From positions 62,001 through 126,000 of the forward strand of contig NZ_CP033091.2 in assembly GCF_003697165.2 (NCBI RefSeq): DNA of 64,000 bases, read 5' to 3'. A program made the position numbers and the translations under genes. Under the pieces are notes generated by a model. That model was not told the origin of the DNA. It saw nothing but the letters and a program-made list of their open reading frames with translations, and did not search any database. Numbering within the stretch: the first letter of the stretch is position 1; every line of letters begins with the position of its first letter. Shown here piece after piece: positions 45,820 through 53,882 of the stretch. The DNA comes from Escherichia coli DSM 30083 = JCM 1649 = ATCC 11775 (GTDB lineage Bacteria > Pseudomonadota > Gammaproteobacteria > Enterobacterales > Enterobacteriaceae).

Positions 45820-45965
45820 CCAACTGCTTGATGCCGACGGCGGCATTTTCATAAATCACATTTTTCAGTAAGTTGAGTAACACAAGATGATTAAAAAAGC
45901 TGTCATTTTTTTTGATGGATGCAGTAGCGGCGATGCGCTACGTGAATTCTGAGGTTTTTCAGGAA
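45820..45965. repeat. Diverged repeat, copy 2
   Basis: This is the partner of the segment at 44545-44715; see there. A 63-codon minus-strand frame (MLLNLLKNVIYENAAVGIK...) starts in it and ends in the small-RNA terminator. The corresponding frame in copy 1 stops after a few codons, so I do not call it a gene. Confidence 0.55.
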
Positions 45966-46108
45966 GGACTGAGCGCGAGAATTGGCGAGAGGACATCAAA
46001 ATATTTTTTGGGCATGAATGGAAATTCCCCCTGTTCTGGGCATTAAACAAATCCCACTCTGAAAAGTGGGATTTTAAGGAGCATCAGAGTCATACCAATG
46101 CTGTTCTT

Positions 46109-47611
46109 CTAACGAGCTGCCAATAAATTATTTACTACATATCGATATGAGATATCCAAATTATTCAATAATGACCGCATAACCATGTCTGTAATTTGTA
46201 TTATTAGATCACTTTGTTCAGGGCTAAGTTCCTTTACCATAAAATGCTCATACATATTATTATATGCTTCATGCTCATTTTCTGTTGCATGGCGTCCACA
46301 TAAATATGGGAGATAAATATTATATTTACTTTCCACCTGTAAAGCTATATCTCCAACATGAGAGAAAAATTCTTTTCCACTTAACTCCAGTATCATCATA
46401 AACCAGAACCTGATAACAGGATCTCTGTGTTTTAATCCGAACAAAGAAAACTTAACTATATTTTCTCTATGCATATCCATATCTGAATTAAGAAAAATAA
46501 ACTCAAGAGTATCACTGGCACTCCAACGTAACATATCATCAAGTTGAAGTGACTTCCAGTCATGATAAAATAAACGGCTATGCTCTGACAAGTGTAATGC
46601 ATAATCATTTATAATCTTTTCACTTTCTGATTCAGGCTGTTCATATGTAAAAACATATTTATTAATATCTCTATACCCCATAATATCAACAATCCAAAGA
46701 GGTATGAAACTTTTCAATTTCAATTGAGGGTCTATTGAGGTGTTAACCAGCCATTTAAAGAACTCATGACTCGATATTTTTTCCAGGTAATTGTTTATAT
46801 GTTCAATATGTCTACCATCGTTATGGCTTTTGTTTTCTATCACAAATTCAGGGTATATAGGTGCAACATTTTTCCCTACAGGTAATGATTCAAAAAATGA
46901 CGGATGACTTCCATTAAGAACATAACTGGACAGGTAATTATAAAAAGAGTCATGAATTCCTTCAAATATATCAAACATTCTCTTTGATAGAGTAGCCATT
47001 TTCTTATAAGAATCTGGTGACAACTCTATATTTTCAAAAACACCTTCTGACTTCCATACATGTCCATTTTCAAGATTAAGGTGAAATGTTCCAAAATAAC
47101 GGAGTGATATTCCCAAATGATTGGCAACTTGATCAGCAATAGGACTAATTCTTGAAAAGAATATATTACCGCAAGTTTCTCCTGACTCGGAGTGAGAATA
47201 TCGAAGTATTGGGTCTCCTCCATCATCTACACAAAGTCTCATAAAATCAATACCAAATTTTCGGAAACACTCCATTTCTCGACTAATAAACAACCAGTAT
47301 ATAACATCACTTGCTTTCCAGTTAAGTTTGTCATCTATATATAGTTTCCTCCAGTCTTCCAGAAACAATCTTGAATGTGTTTCATCCTCGATTGTTCCAC
47401 CGTTTATAACAGATTTATATTCATTATCATTGTTATCAAACCTGATAACCCATTTATTCATGTCTCTGAAGTTCATTATGAAATGAGCCATAACAGGAGC
47501 AAATAATAGTTTATCTTTCAACGCTATACAATCTGAAGAAATCAAACTATAAAAATCATGTTGTTCAAGCTCCTTTCGCTGTTCATCCCTAAATTGATAA
47601 AATTTCTTCAT
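46109..47611 (-). CDS. Duplicated-domain protein, heme-oxygenase/TenA-like helical fold suspected
   Basis: The 500-residue protein is built of two similar halves. HSRLFLEDWRKLYIDDKLNWKASDVIYWLF (from about residue 80) recurs as HSRLFYHDWKSLQLDDMLRWSASDTLEFIF (from about 340), each followed by an aligned helical stretch ending in a YLP/SLRY...H segment. The N terminus has LLFAPVMAHFIMNF. Single-domain relatives I recall are described as iron-containing redox enzymes with a heme-oxygenase-like fold; the metal ligands here are not certain. GGAGATATCACT precedes the ATG. It is A/T-rich compared with the tra region, suggesting separate origin. Confidence 0.6.
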   Translation of the reverse strand: MKKFYQFRDEQRKELEQHDFYSLISSDCIALKDKLLFAPVMAHFIMNFRDMNKWVIRFDNNDNEYKSVINGGTIEDETHSRLFLEDWRKLYIDDKLNWKASDVIYWLFISREMECFRKFGIDFMRLCVDDGGDPILRYSHSESGETCGNIFFSRISPIADQVANHLGISLRYFGTFHLNLENGHVWKSEGVFENIELSPDSYKKMATLSKRMFDIFEGIHDSFYNYLSSYVLNGSHPSFFESLPVGKNVAPIYPEFVIENKSHNDGRHIEHINNYLEKISSHEFFKWLVNTSIDPQLKLKSFIPLWIVDIMGYRDINKYVFTYEQPESESEKIINDYALHLSEHSRLFYHDWKSLQLDDMLRWSASDTLEFIFLNSDMDMHRENIVKFSLFGLKHRDPVIRFWFMMILELSGKEFFSHVGDIALQVESKYNIYLPYLCGRHATENEHEAYNNMYEHFMVKELSPEQSDLIIQITDMVMRSLLNNLDISYRYVVNNLLAAR

Positions 47612-48065
47612 AGTGATATCTCCTGTTACTCAATAATATATAGTATACCAATACAGTAGTTTTATCAGCGATAATACAAAAGAAATTTAATATATTGTTA
47701 ATAGATATCACTAACCAGAATCTACTATCAAGAACACATTATTTGAAAAAGATCACAAATTTAATTCCCCTCATGTCCACTTTGATAAAAATATAAAACT
47801 TTGTGTCAAAGACTTGTTACGAGATAGAGTCAGACAATACAATGACAATGGACATTAGTTTTCGATGAAAGGCAGCTCGCAATCGCCTCATTCAATATGA
47901 GACCCGAACTTACTCCCACACTACAGTACCACAAAAAAAGCCCCCCCCTGGATGGGAGTGTAGTTATCGTCTCTTCGTCCACTTTATTCATCATCGGTGA
48001 GTTGCTCTATCTTCCCCCCTTAAAGGCGTTAAAGGCGTTAAAGGCGAGGAAGATATCAAACGCTG
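47612..48065. other. A/T-rich intergenic region with a 9-bp triplicated motif
   Basis: About 450 bp without a supportable gene. It holds three tandem copies of TTAAAGGCG (48019-48045) just before the small-RNA promoter, and a C8 run near 47941. The promoter of the 500-residue protein must be at its left end. Confidence 0.6.
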
Positions 48066-48081
48066 TAAATAAAATGTAAGC

Positions 48082-48167
48082 GTTAGGTGTAGAGCAATTT
48101 TCTCCGGTCATAGCCACCAACAGAACCGGAAAGCCAAAAAGCCCAACCTCACCAGTTGGACTTTTTT
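48082..48167 (+). ncRNA. Second AgrB-like small RNA without a nearby toxin
   Basis: It begins GTTAGGTGTAGAG like the RNA at 45635, shares CTCCGGTCA and GCCACCAAC blocks, and ends in a similar terminator (GCCCAAC-CTCACCA-GTTGGAC, then T6). A TAAAAT -10 box sits at 48070-48075, but the -35 is weak. The 5' pairing segment differs after base 13, so its target would differ. No small hydrophobic frame lies on the opposite strand in the expected place. Confidence 0.55.
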
Positions 48168-48218
48168 ACCTGAATGTCCAGGTGGCGCGTGGATTATGTA
48201 ATCTGATCGGCGTGAAGA

Positions 48219-48644
48219 TTAAAGAGAATAGGTGGTTGGGATTTTGAGCATACGTCCAATCTCGGCTATGTGCTCATATGTACTTTCCTTGCTTTTACCT
48301 TCATGTATTGATGCTATCAAATTCAATTTTTGCGCCGAACTAATAATTTCAGGCGTTGATGGAACAAAGCGGAATCCGATATGGAATTTTTTGATATAGA
48401 AAGGCAAAGCTGAATGCTTCGACATTAACTGAGCTGCGGCATCTTTCAACTCATGGATGATCTCAGACATTTCAACAGCACAAGGATTAGCTAATTTAGC
48501 TTGGTTAGCTAATAGCAGATTTGATATTTTTCCCAATTGTTTCTTGAATTCTATATAAGGTTCAATCGCGCTCTTTACAATGAGCTGACCACCAACAAAA
48601 ACAAGAACACCAGTTATAACGGTTACAGCAGCGGACGAACTCAT
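48219..48644 (-). CDS. Single-pass membrane protein of unknown function
   Basis: I start at the ATG at 48644, which has AGGTGA five bases before it (141 residues); an ATG eight codons earlier is in frame. A membrane segment (about 5-27) is followed by a helical cytosolic domain. No domain recognised. It is convergent or divergent with other small genes of the IS1-flanked island rather than in an operon. Confidence 0.6.
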   Translation of the reverse strand: MSSSAAVTVITGVLVFVGGQLIVKSAIEPYIEFKKQLGKISNLLLANQAKLANPCAVEMSEIIHELKDAAAQLMSKHSALPFYIKKFHIGFRFVPSTPEIISSAQKLNLIASIHEGKSKESTYEHIAEIGRMLKIPTTYSL

Positions 48645-48785
48645 AACTTCACCTGGAAATTTAACCATAGAAGCTATCCTATCCTGAGTGTAACAGTCTG
48701 TCTACTGGACAGAAAATGCTGTACGTCCAGTCTGTGCTGGAATTATACTGGCAACCATGATCATCACAGGAAGAACGAGTAACAG

Positions 48786-49265
48786 ATGGCGACTGAGTGG
48801 GTGGATGTGGCTGATAATGCCGTAAAAATAGGTTTGGGGTCGTTGCTGACTATTTTAGGGGGGTGGCTGACTCTTAAGCTAACACAAAAGCACGAATTAA
48901 AAAAAGAAGCGGCAGTACAGGGATTAAAAGATAAAGAAATAAAAACCAAACGATATGTGGAATTTCTGGCCTTGTCTCAATCTCTCATGCAAAAATATTT
49001 ATATGAGCAGTGTGAAGCAAATAACGATGATTATCTTGCCTATCTTCGCATACATAATGAGATAACGATCACGTCAGGTTTAGCCATAAGGAAAGCAGCA
49101 TTTAAACTCCAGTTTGATGTTTCTACTTTCATTTTCTACAACAAAATACACGACACAGAACTCATTAATGCACTGAGGGATAAGGCTAGAAATTCTGTTT
49201 CCATGTTTCAGGCCATTGTGAATGAGGAAATCTGCAACGGAAAGTTTGGCACAGCAAGCCAGTAG
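48786..49265 (+). CDS. Single-pass membrane protein of unknown function
   Basis: The 159-residue protein has an N-terminal membrane segment (about 13-32, IGLGSLLTILGGWLTL), then a Lys-rich helical cytosolic domain. The layout resembles the product of the gene at 48219 on the other strand. GGAAG lies about 14 bases before the ATG, a weak site. I do not recognise a family. Confidence 0.65.
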   Translation: MATEWVDVADNAVKIGLGSLLTILGGWLTLKLTQKHELKKEAAVQGLKDKEIKTKRYVEFLALSQSLMQKYLYEQCEANNDDYLAYLRIHNEITITSGLAIRKAAFKLQFDVSTFIFYNKIHDTELINALRDKARNSVSMFQAIVNEEICNGKFGTASQ

Positions 49266-49340
49266 CGCTGGGCAGAATTCCCTGGCTGTCCAGGTGAGCC
49301 AGGGAATTAAACGAAGGTGTAAAAAAAGTCGCTGGCGCGG

Positions 49341-49535
49341 CTAGTTTGATGTTCTTTGGAGGTAACGTTTACCTAACCCATAAACAGCAACCCACAGCAG
49401 GCATGGGATCAGGATTACCGATTCGTACCTGAGGTAATCGCTTAAGGTAAGGCTGGATTCAAACCATGAGAGCAAAATAACCGCCCATACAGCACTTACC
49501 AGAATGGCACCGTAAAACATGTTCTTGACGTTCAT
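49341..49535 (-). CDS. Small two-TM protein of unknown function
   Basis: The 64-residue protein has two membrane segments (about 5-25 and 38-56) and a basic tail. It is preceded by a weak ribosome site. It is flanked on both sides by the short TGTCCAG-type motifs that recur in this island. No family recognised. Confidence 0.5.
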   Translation of the reverse strand: MNVKNMFYGAILVSAVWAVILLSWFESSLTLSDYLRYESVILIPCLLWVAVYGLGKRYLQRTSN

Positions 49536-49704
49536 AAGACACCACCGCTGTTGAAATGGCTGGTTAAATTATACCAGGCTAGCTCCAGCACAGCCAGCAG
49601 AACTGGACGAAATTACCTGAATGTCCAATGTGAACGGAAGAAAGCCAGATATGGTAGAATATTAAAATTCACAGGTATTATTAGCATATAATTTGGATTG
49701 CGCT

Positions 49705-50367
49705 ATGACGAAGAAGACCTTAGCTGAAAGATTTGAAGTGCTTGAACAAGAGTACAATTCTGTCATGTCGACAAAATATATGGGAACAAGTGCATTTAGT
49801 CACAGAAGCCAGGAATATATTGATTCGGCTAAAGGTAATAACTGGATTGCAAGAGCAAAAAAGTTACTTGAAGACAGTTATGGAAAGGAATCTGATTACT
49901 ACAAAGATTTTAATGATACACAAAGGATTGCTTGGTCTAGTAATTATCAGGGATTGGTTAGACATTACAAACCTATTTTTGATGCAGCCAGAGACGATTT
50001 AACTTACTCCGGCACGGCATCGACTATAGCAACAAAACATGCCGAACTGGATTTGATTATAAATATACTCAATAAATTTCCAGCTTTTTGTCGTCAATTA
50101 AAGCAACGATACAATGACAGAACGCCGCTTGAAATTAATGACGAGTATGATGTACAGGATCTTGTTCATGCTCTTCTGCTGCTGCATTTTAATGATGTCA
50201 GACCTGAAGAAAATTCACCTAGCTTCGCAGGTTCATCATCCAGACAGGATTTTCTTCTGAAGAAAGAGAAGATTGTCATTGAAGTGAAGAAAACTCGCCG
50301 CTCTCTAGGGGCAAATAAAATTGGAGAGGAACTGCTCATTGATATGGCCCGTTACCGTGCACGGTAA
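49705..50367 (+). pseudogene. DpnII/MboI-like PD-(D/E)XK nuclease, C terminus cut off by IS1
   Basis: The 220-residue product starts MTKKTLAERFEVL. The C-terminal part has the sequence of a DpnII/MboI-type nuclease core: YDVQDLVHALL, VRPEENSPSFAG, then the catalytic pair in SSRQDFLL (Asp) and IVIEVKKTR (E-x-K). The frame ends LLIDMARYRAR with its stop inside the right IS1, so the last part of the fold (perhaps 60-70 residues) is missing. Function as restriction or defence nuclease is inferred; activity is doubtful. Confidence 0.75.
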
Positions 50368-50377
50368 TGACTCCAAC

Positions 50378-50881
50378 TTATTGATAGTGTTTTATGTTCA
50401 GATAATGCCCGATGACTTTGTCATGCAGCTCCACCGATTTTGAGAACGACAGCGACTTCCGTCCCAGCCGTGCCAGGTGCTGCCTCAGATTCAGGTTATG
50501 CCGCTCAATTCGCTGCGTATATCGCTTGCTGATTACGTGCAGCTTTCCCTTCAGGCGGGATTCATACAGCGGCCAGCCATCCGTCATCCATATCACCACG
50601 TCAAAGGGTGACAGCAGGCTCATAAGACGCCCCAGCGTCGCCATAGTGCGTTCACCGAATACGTGCGCAACAACCGTCTTCCGGAGACTGTCATACGCGT
50701 AAAACAGCCAGCGCTGGCGCGATTTAGCCCCGACATAGCCCCACTGTTCGTCCATTTCAGCGCAGACAATCACATCACTGCCCGGCTGTATGCGCGAGGT
50801 TACCGACTGCGGCCTGAGTTTTTTAAGTGACGTAAAATCGTGTTGAGGCCAACGCCCATAATGCGGGCAGTTGCCCGGCAT
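50378..50881 (-). CDS. insB: IS1 InsB frame, right copy
   Basis: This 167-residue frame is identical in protein to that of the left copy and contains the IS1 catalytic residues. Confidence 0.95.
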
Positions 50882-51075
50882 CCAACGCCATTCATGGCCA
50901 TATCAATGATTTTCTGGTGCGTACCGGGTTGAGAAGCGGTGTAAGTGAACTGCAGTTGCCATGTTTTACGGCAGTGAGAGCAGAGATAGCGCTGATGTCC
51001 GGCGGTGCTTTTGCCGTTACGCACCACCCCGTCAGTAGCTGAACAGGAGGGACAGCTGATAGAAACAGAAGCCAC
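50800..51075 (-). CDS. insA: IS1 InsA, right copy
   Basis: The 91-residue InsA is intact and has the more usual NGKSTAG sequence where the left copy has NDKSTTG. Confidence 0.95.
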
Positions 51076-51130
51076 TGGAGCACCTCAAAAACACCATCAT
51101 ACACTAAATCAGTAAGTTGGCAGCATCACC

Positions 51131-51467
51131 TTCATGGTATTGGTAATATGACAATATTTTAGAGAGTATATTTTATTCATTATAAAATGCCCCGTAATAT
51201 TTATCTCACAATGATTATGATTAGTGGATACGCCCCTACATTTCCAGACAGCTGTTATCACTTAATCTATTACTGGCCCGCAGCCGTAGATATTCTAGCC
51301 ACGGTGGTAACGAGTATCCGGAAGAGATTCCACTTACACTCTTTCAATCCTATTGCAAAAGCTGATTTACTCAACAGGATTAAAAGAGGGAGTTTGATAC
51401 AATTTATTTCACTTTTTGTTAGAATACTAATTCTTTTCTTGTATTTTTTGAGGAAATGAGCACGGAA
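51131..51467. other. Intergenic region between IS1 and the aerobactin locus
   Basis: About 340 bp of A/T-rich sequence. A 90-codon plus-strand frame at 51187-51459 is hydrophobic at its end but has no ribosome site and no recognisable family, so I leave it uncalled. It may be a relic of DNA lost with the IS1 rearrangement. Confidence 0.5.
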
Positions 51468-51526
51468 CACGACATAATCTGTAGTCAGTAAAGAGTCTAT
51501 CCTCCCTGACTACAGATTATGTCGTG
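51468..51526. terminator. Perfect 21-bp inverted repeat after iutA
   Basis: Two perfect 21-base arms (51468-51488 and 51506-51526; outer ends CACGACATAATC/GATTATGTCGTG) flank a 17-base loop. It lies about 75 bp past the iutA stop and may end the aerobactin transcript, though it lacks a classic T-run. A second inverted repeat with GATATCAAC/GTTGATATC arms (51536-51575) lies between it and iutA. Confidence 0.55.
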
Positions 51527-51599
51527 TATTATATGATATCAACTTGGCTGTCAGCGGCCATGTTGATATCAGCGTACCTTTGTTGTAAAGGAATACCGG

Positions 51600-53801
51600 T
51601 CAGAACAGCACAGAGTAGTTCAGACCAAAGGTTCGGCCCCTGCCTTTGTAGTCGTACAGTGACGCTGGGCCGTAACCCGGGCTGTAGTACAGTGGTGCAC
51701 GCTGCCCCCAGACAGTGGTGTAGTCACGGTCGAAGAGGTTTTCAATGCTGAAGCTGAGTGTACCCACCGGAAGCTGATAACTGCCGAGCAGATCCGCGGT
51801 GGTATAGCCATCGACCTTGTAGCCCTGCGCGTCGCTCACGTCAAAGGAGGTGGTGCTCTGCACGCGCAGACTCCACGGGTCCGGTGCCCAGCCAATGTAG
51901 GCTGTCGCTTTTGATGGGCTTGCTGTCTTCACATCGTATTTCTGCCAGGTACCGTTCACTTTCGACTCAGTTTTCAGCACGTTGAAGTTCACTCCGGTAC
52001 TCCAGTCAGTATCAGGAATCAGGTAGTCCACCGCACCTTCCACGCCGTAAATACGGCGTTTGTCGTCCACCACGCTGATGGTCAGATCTTTATTCGCCAC
52101 CACGCTCTTATCAGAAATCGAATAGTAGGCCGCGATTTGGGTACGCAGATTATTGCCAGTAAAGCGCCAGCCCAGCTCATAAGAATCGACTTTCACGCCT
52201 TCCAGCTTGCTGTCGCTGACGTTCACACTCTTTGTTAGAGGAAGATGGCCGTTCACTGCAGCACCATAGATGCCGCGACCATAGTATTTACCCGGGTCCG
52301 GCAGCTCCACGCCCTGGGAGAAGTTGAGCCATGCCTGCTGGCGTTCGGTGATGTGCATCAGCAGACCGGCGTTGAACAGGAAGTTGTCGTAATCGACTGA
52401 GCCGCCAGGAATGGCGTCGGCGGATGTAGCCTTCCCGGCGGCAATCTGCCGTTGCTGCGCGTAGCCGATGAAATCATCAATCTTGTTTTCAGTGTACTGA
52501 TAGCGTACGCCACCGTTGAGGGTAAAGAGATTATTGATGTCATAGCCTGATTGCAGGAAGGCCGCCAGGTTGGTGATGTCATACGACGGATAGCGCCCGG
52601 TGGTGTAAATCTTCTTGTTGTTCAGCCCTCCGGAAGCGCTTGCCTGAGCCAGGTCGAAGAACATCTGGTTGGAGGTAAAGCGCTCATGATCAGCATCCAG
52701 CCCCCAGGTGATTTGCCAGCCGTCCATCGGTTTGCTGTTCAGAGTCAGTTTCATGCCGTACTGGTCGGTGTCCTGCTGTGACGAAGAGAAAGCCGTCACC
52801 TGTTTGTTCGCATTTACCGTCGGGAACGGGTAGAATCGCAACGACTCATCGCGGTAGTAAACCTGACCGACCAGCTCCTGTCCCAGAAAAGCGCTGTCAG
52901 AGTACTGCAGGCTGATCAAATGCCGCTCAGTGCCGGGAATACGGTCGGAATTCAGCCCGTTACTGACGAATGGCGTGCTGGTCCCTCTGATGGCAGAGAA
53001 GCCTTTCCCGAGATTAAGCCCGTAATCGTCGTCGCCCTGGCTTTTATAGTACTGTGTGATCAACTGAAGCTGCCGGGATTCATCGATGTTCAGCGTACCA
53101 GTTCCCATGATGTCCAGCCGATCGGAGTACTGCAGGCCGGTCTGGGTGTTATCAAGCAAGGTGGCATCGCCGTTACCGTCAAACCAGCCGCCAAATTTCT
53201 GATATGCCACGGAAAGACGTCCGGAGATATGCTCATTTCCGCCGGAGACAGCTCCGGCAATGCGTTCATCGTGATCTTTACTGCTGCTAAAGCCACTTTT
53301 GGTGCCAGCCTCAAACTCCATCATGGTTTCCGGCTGGCCTTTTTTGGTCACGATGTTGATCAGGCCACCGGTACTGCCGCCGCCGTACAGGGACGTCGCA
53401 CCGGAGATCACTTCAATATGGTCGATATTAAAAGGATCTATAGAGTCCAGTTGTCGGCTGTCGGTACGTGAAGAGTTGAGACGCACGCCGTCAACCAGCA
53501 CGACCAGCGGGCGGCCACGCACATTCATACCGTAGTTGGTGCGGCTCCGGCTGCTGACGTCAAGGCCAGGGATCAGCTGAGCCAGTGCGTCTTTAAGCTC
53601 TTTGCCGCCCTGAATCTGCTGTTCCAGTTCGGCGTTTTCGATAACCCAGGTGGTTTGCGCCATCTCCGCTACGGTGCGATTGCTGCGGTTGGCAGACACC
53701 ACGAACGTTTCATCATCGGTTTGTTGAGCGACTGCTGGCGCCATCATGGTAAGAAGCAGTGGGTTGAGAGCCCAAAGCGTATACTTTTTGCTTATCATCA
53801 T
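51600..53801 (-). CDS. iutA: IutA, ferric aerobactin TonB-dependent receptor
   Basis: IutA has 733 residues with a signal peptide of 25 (ending PAVA), a TonB box region (DETFVVSA), a plug domain (about 40-160) and a 22-strand barrel ending in the aromatic residue of NYSVLF. It imports ferric aerobactin; family members also serve as receptor for cloacin DF13. It is the last gene of the aerobactin operon, 81 bp after iucD. Confidence 0.98.
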   Translation of the reverse strand: MMISKKYTLWALNPLLLTMMAPAVAQQTDDETFVVSANRSNRTVAEMAQTTWVIENAELEQQIQGGKELKDALAQLIPGLDVSSRSRTNYGMNVRGRPLVVLVDGVRLNSSRTDSRQLDSIDPFNIDHIEVISGATSLYGGGSTGGLINIVTKKGQPETMMEFEAGTKSGFSSSKDHDERIAGAVSGGNEHISGRLSVAYQKFGGWFDGNGDATLLDNTQTGLQYSDRLDIMGTGTLNIDESRQLQLITQYYKSQGDDDYGLNLGKGFSAIRGTSTPFVSNGLNSDRIPGTERHLISLQYSDSAFLGQELVGQVYYRDESLRFYPFPTVNANKQVTAFSSSQQDTDQYGMKLTLNSKPMDGWQITWGLDADHERFTSNQMFFDLAQASASGGLNNKKIYTTGRYPSYDITNLAAFLQSGYDINNLFTLNGGVRYQYTENKIDDFIGYAQQRQIAAGKATSADAIPGGSVDYDNFLFNAGLLMHITERQQAWLNFSQGVELPDPGKYYGRGIYGAAVNGHLPLTKSVNVSDSKLEGVKVDSYELGWRFTGNNLRTQIAAYYSISDKSVVANKDLTISVVDDKRRIYGVEGAVDYLIPDTDWSTGVNFNVLKTESKVNGTWQKYDVKTASPSKATAYIGWAPDPWSLRVQSTTSFDVSDAQGYKVDGYTTADLLGSYQLPVGTLSFSIENLFDRDYTTVWGQRAPLYYSPGYGPASLYDYKGRGRTFGLNYSVLF

Positions 53802-53882
53802 TATTCCTCCATACGGGCGGAAAAAATCAGCCCAAAGATGCTGTGTAGCGAGTTAAAGAAGCAGCCTCCGGCTGCGTTTTCC

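Larger units (their letters stand above)
50363..51130 (-). mobile_element. IS1, right copy (768 bp), inserted in the nuclease gene
   Basis: This is a full-length 768-bp IS1 with the same orientation as the copy at 43372 and only a few base differences. Flanking nine bases (ACCGTGCAC and TTCATGGTA) differ, so there is no target duplication. With the left copy it brackets 6.2 kb as a potential composite unit or recombination site. Confidence 0.97.

Noticed and set aside
45692..45883. 63-codon minus-strand frame MLLNLLKNVIYENAAV
   Set aside because: It ends inside the small-RNA terminator and is not preserved in the duplicated copy at 44.6 kb.
44140..51130. Colicin V or colicin B/M genes in the ColV-like island
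   Set aside because: No colicin, immunity or export gene can be recognised on either strand between the IS1 copies.
51187..51459. 90-codon plus-strand frame between IS1 and iutA
   Set aside because: No ribosome site, no recognisable family and an unremarkable hydrophobic end; probably chance in A/T-rich DNA.
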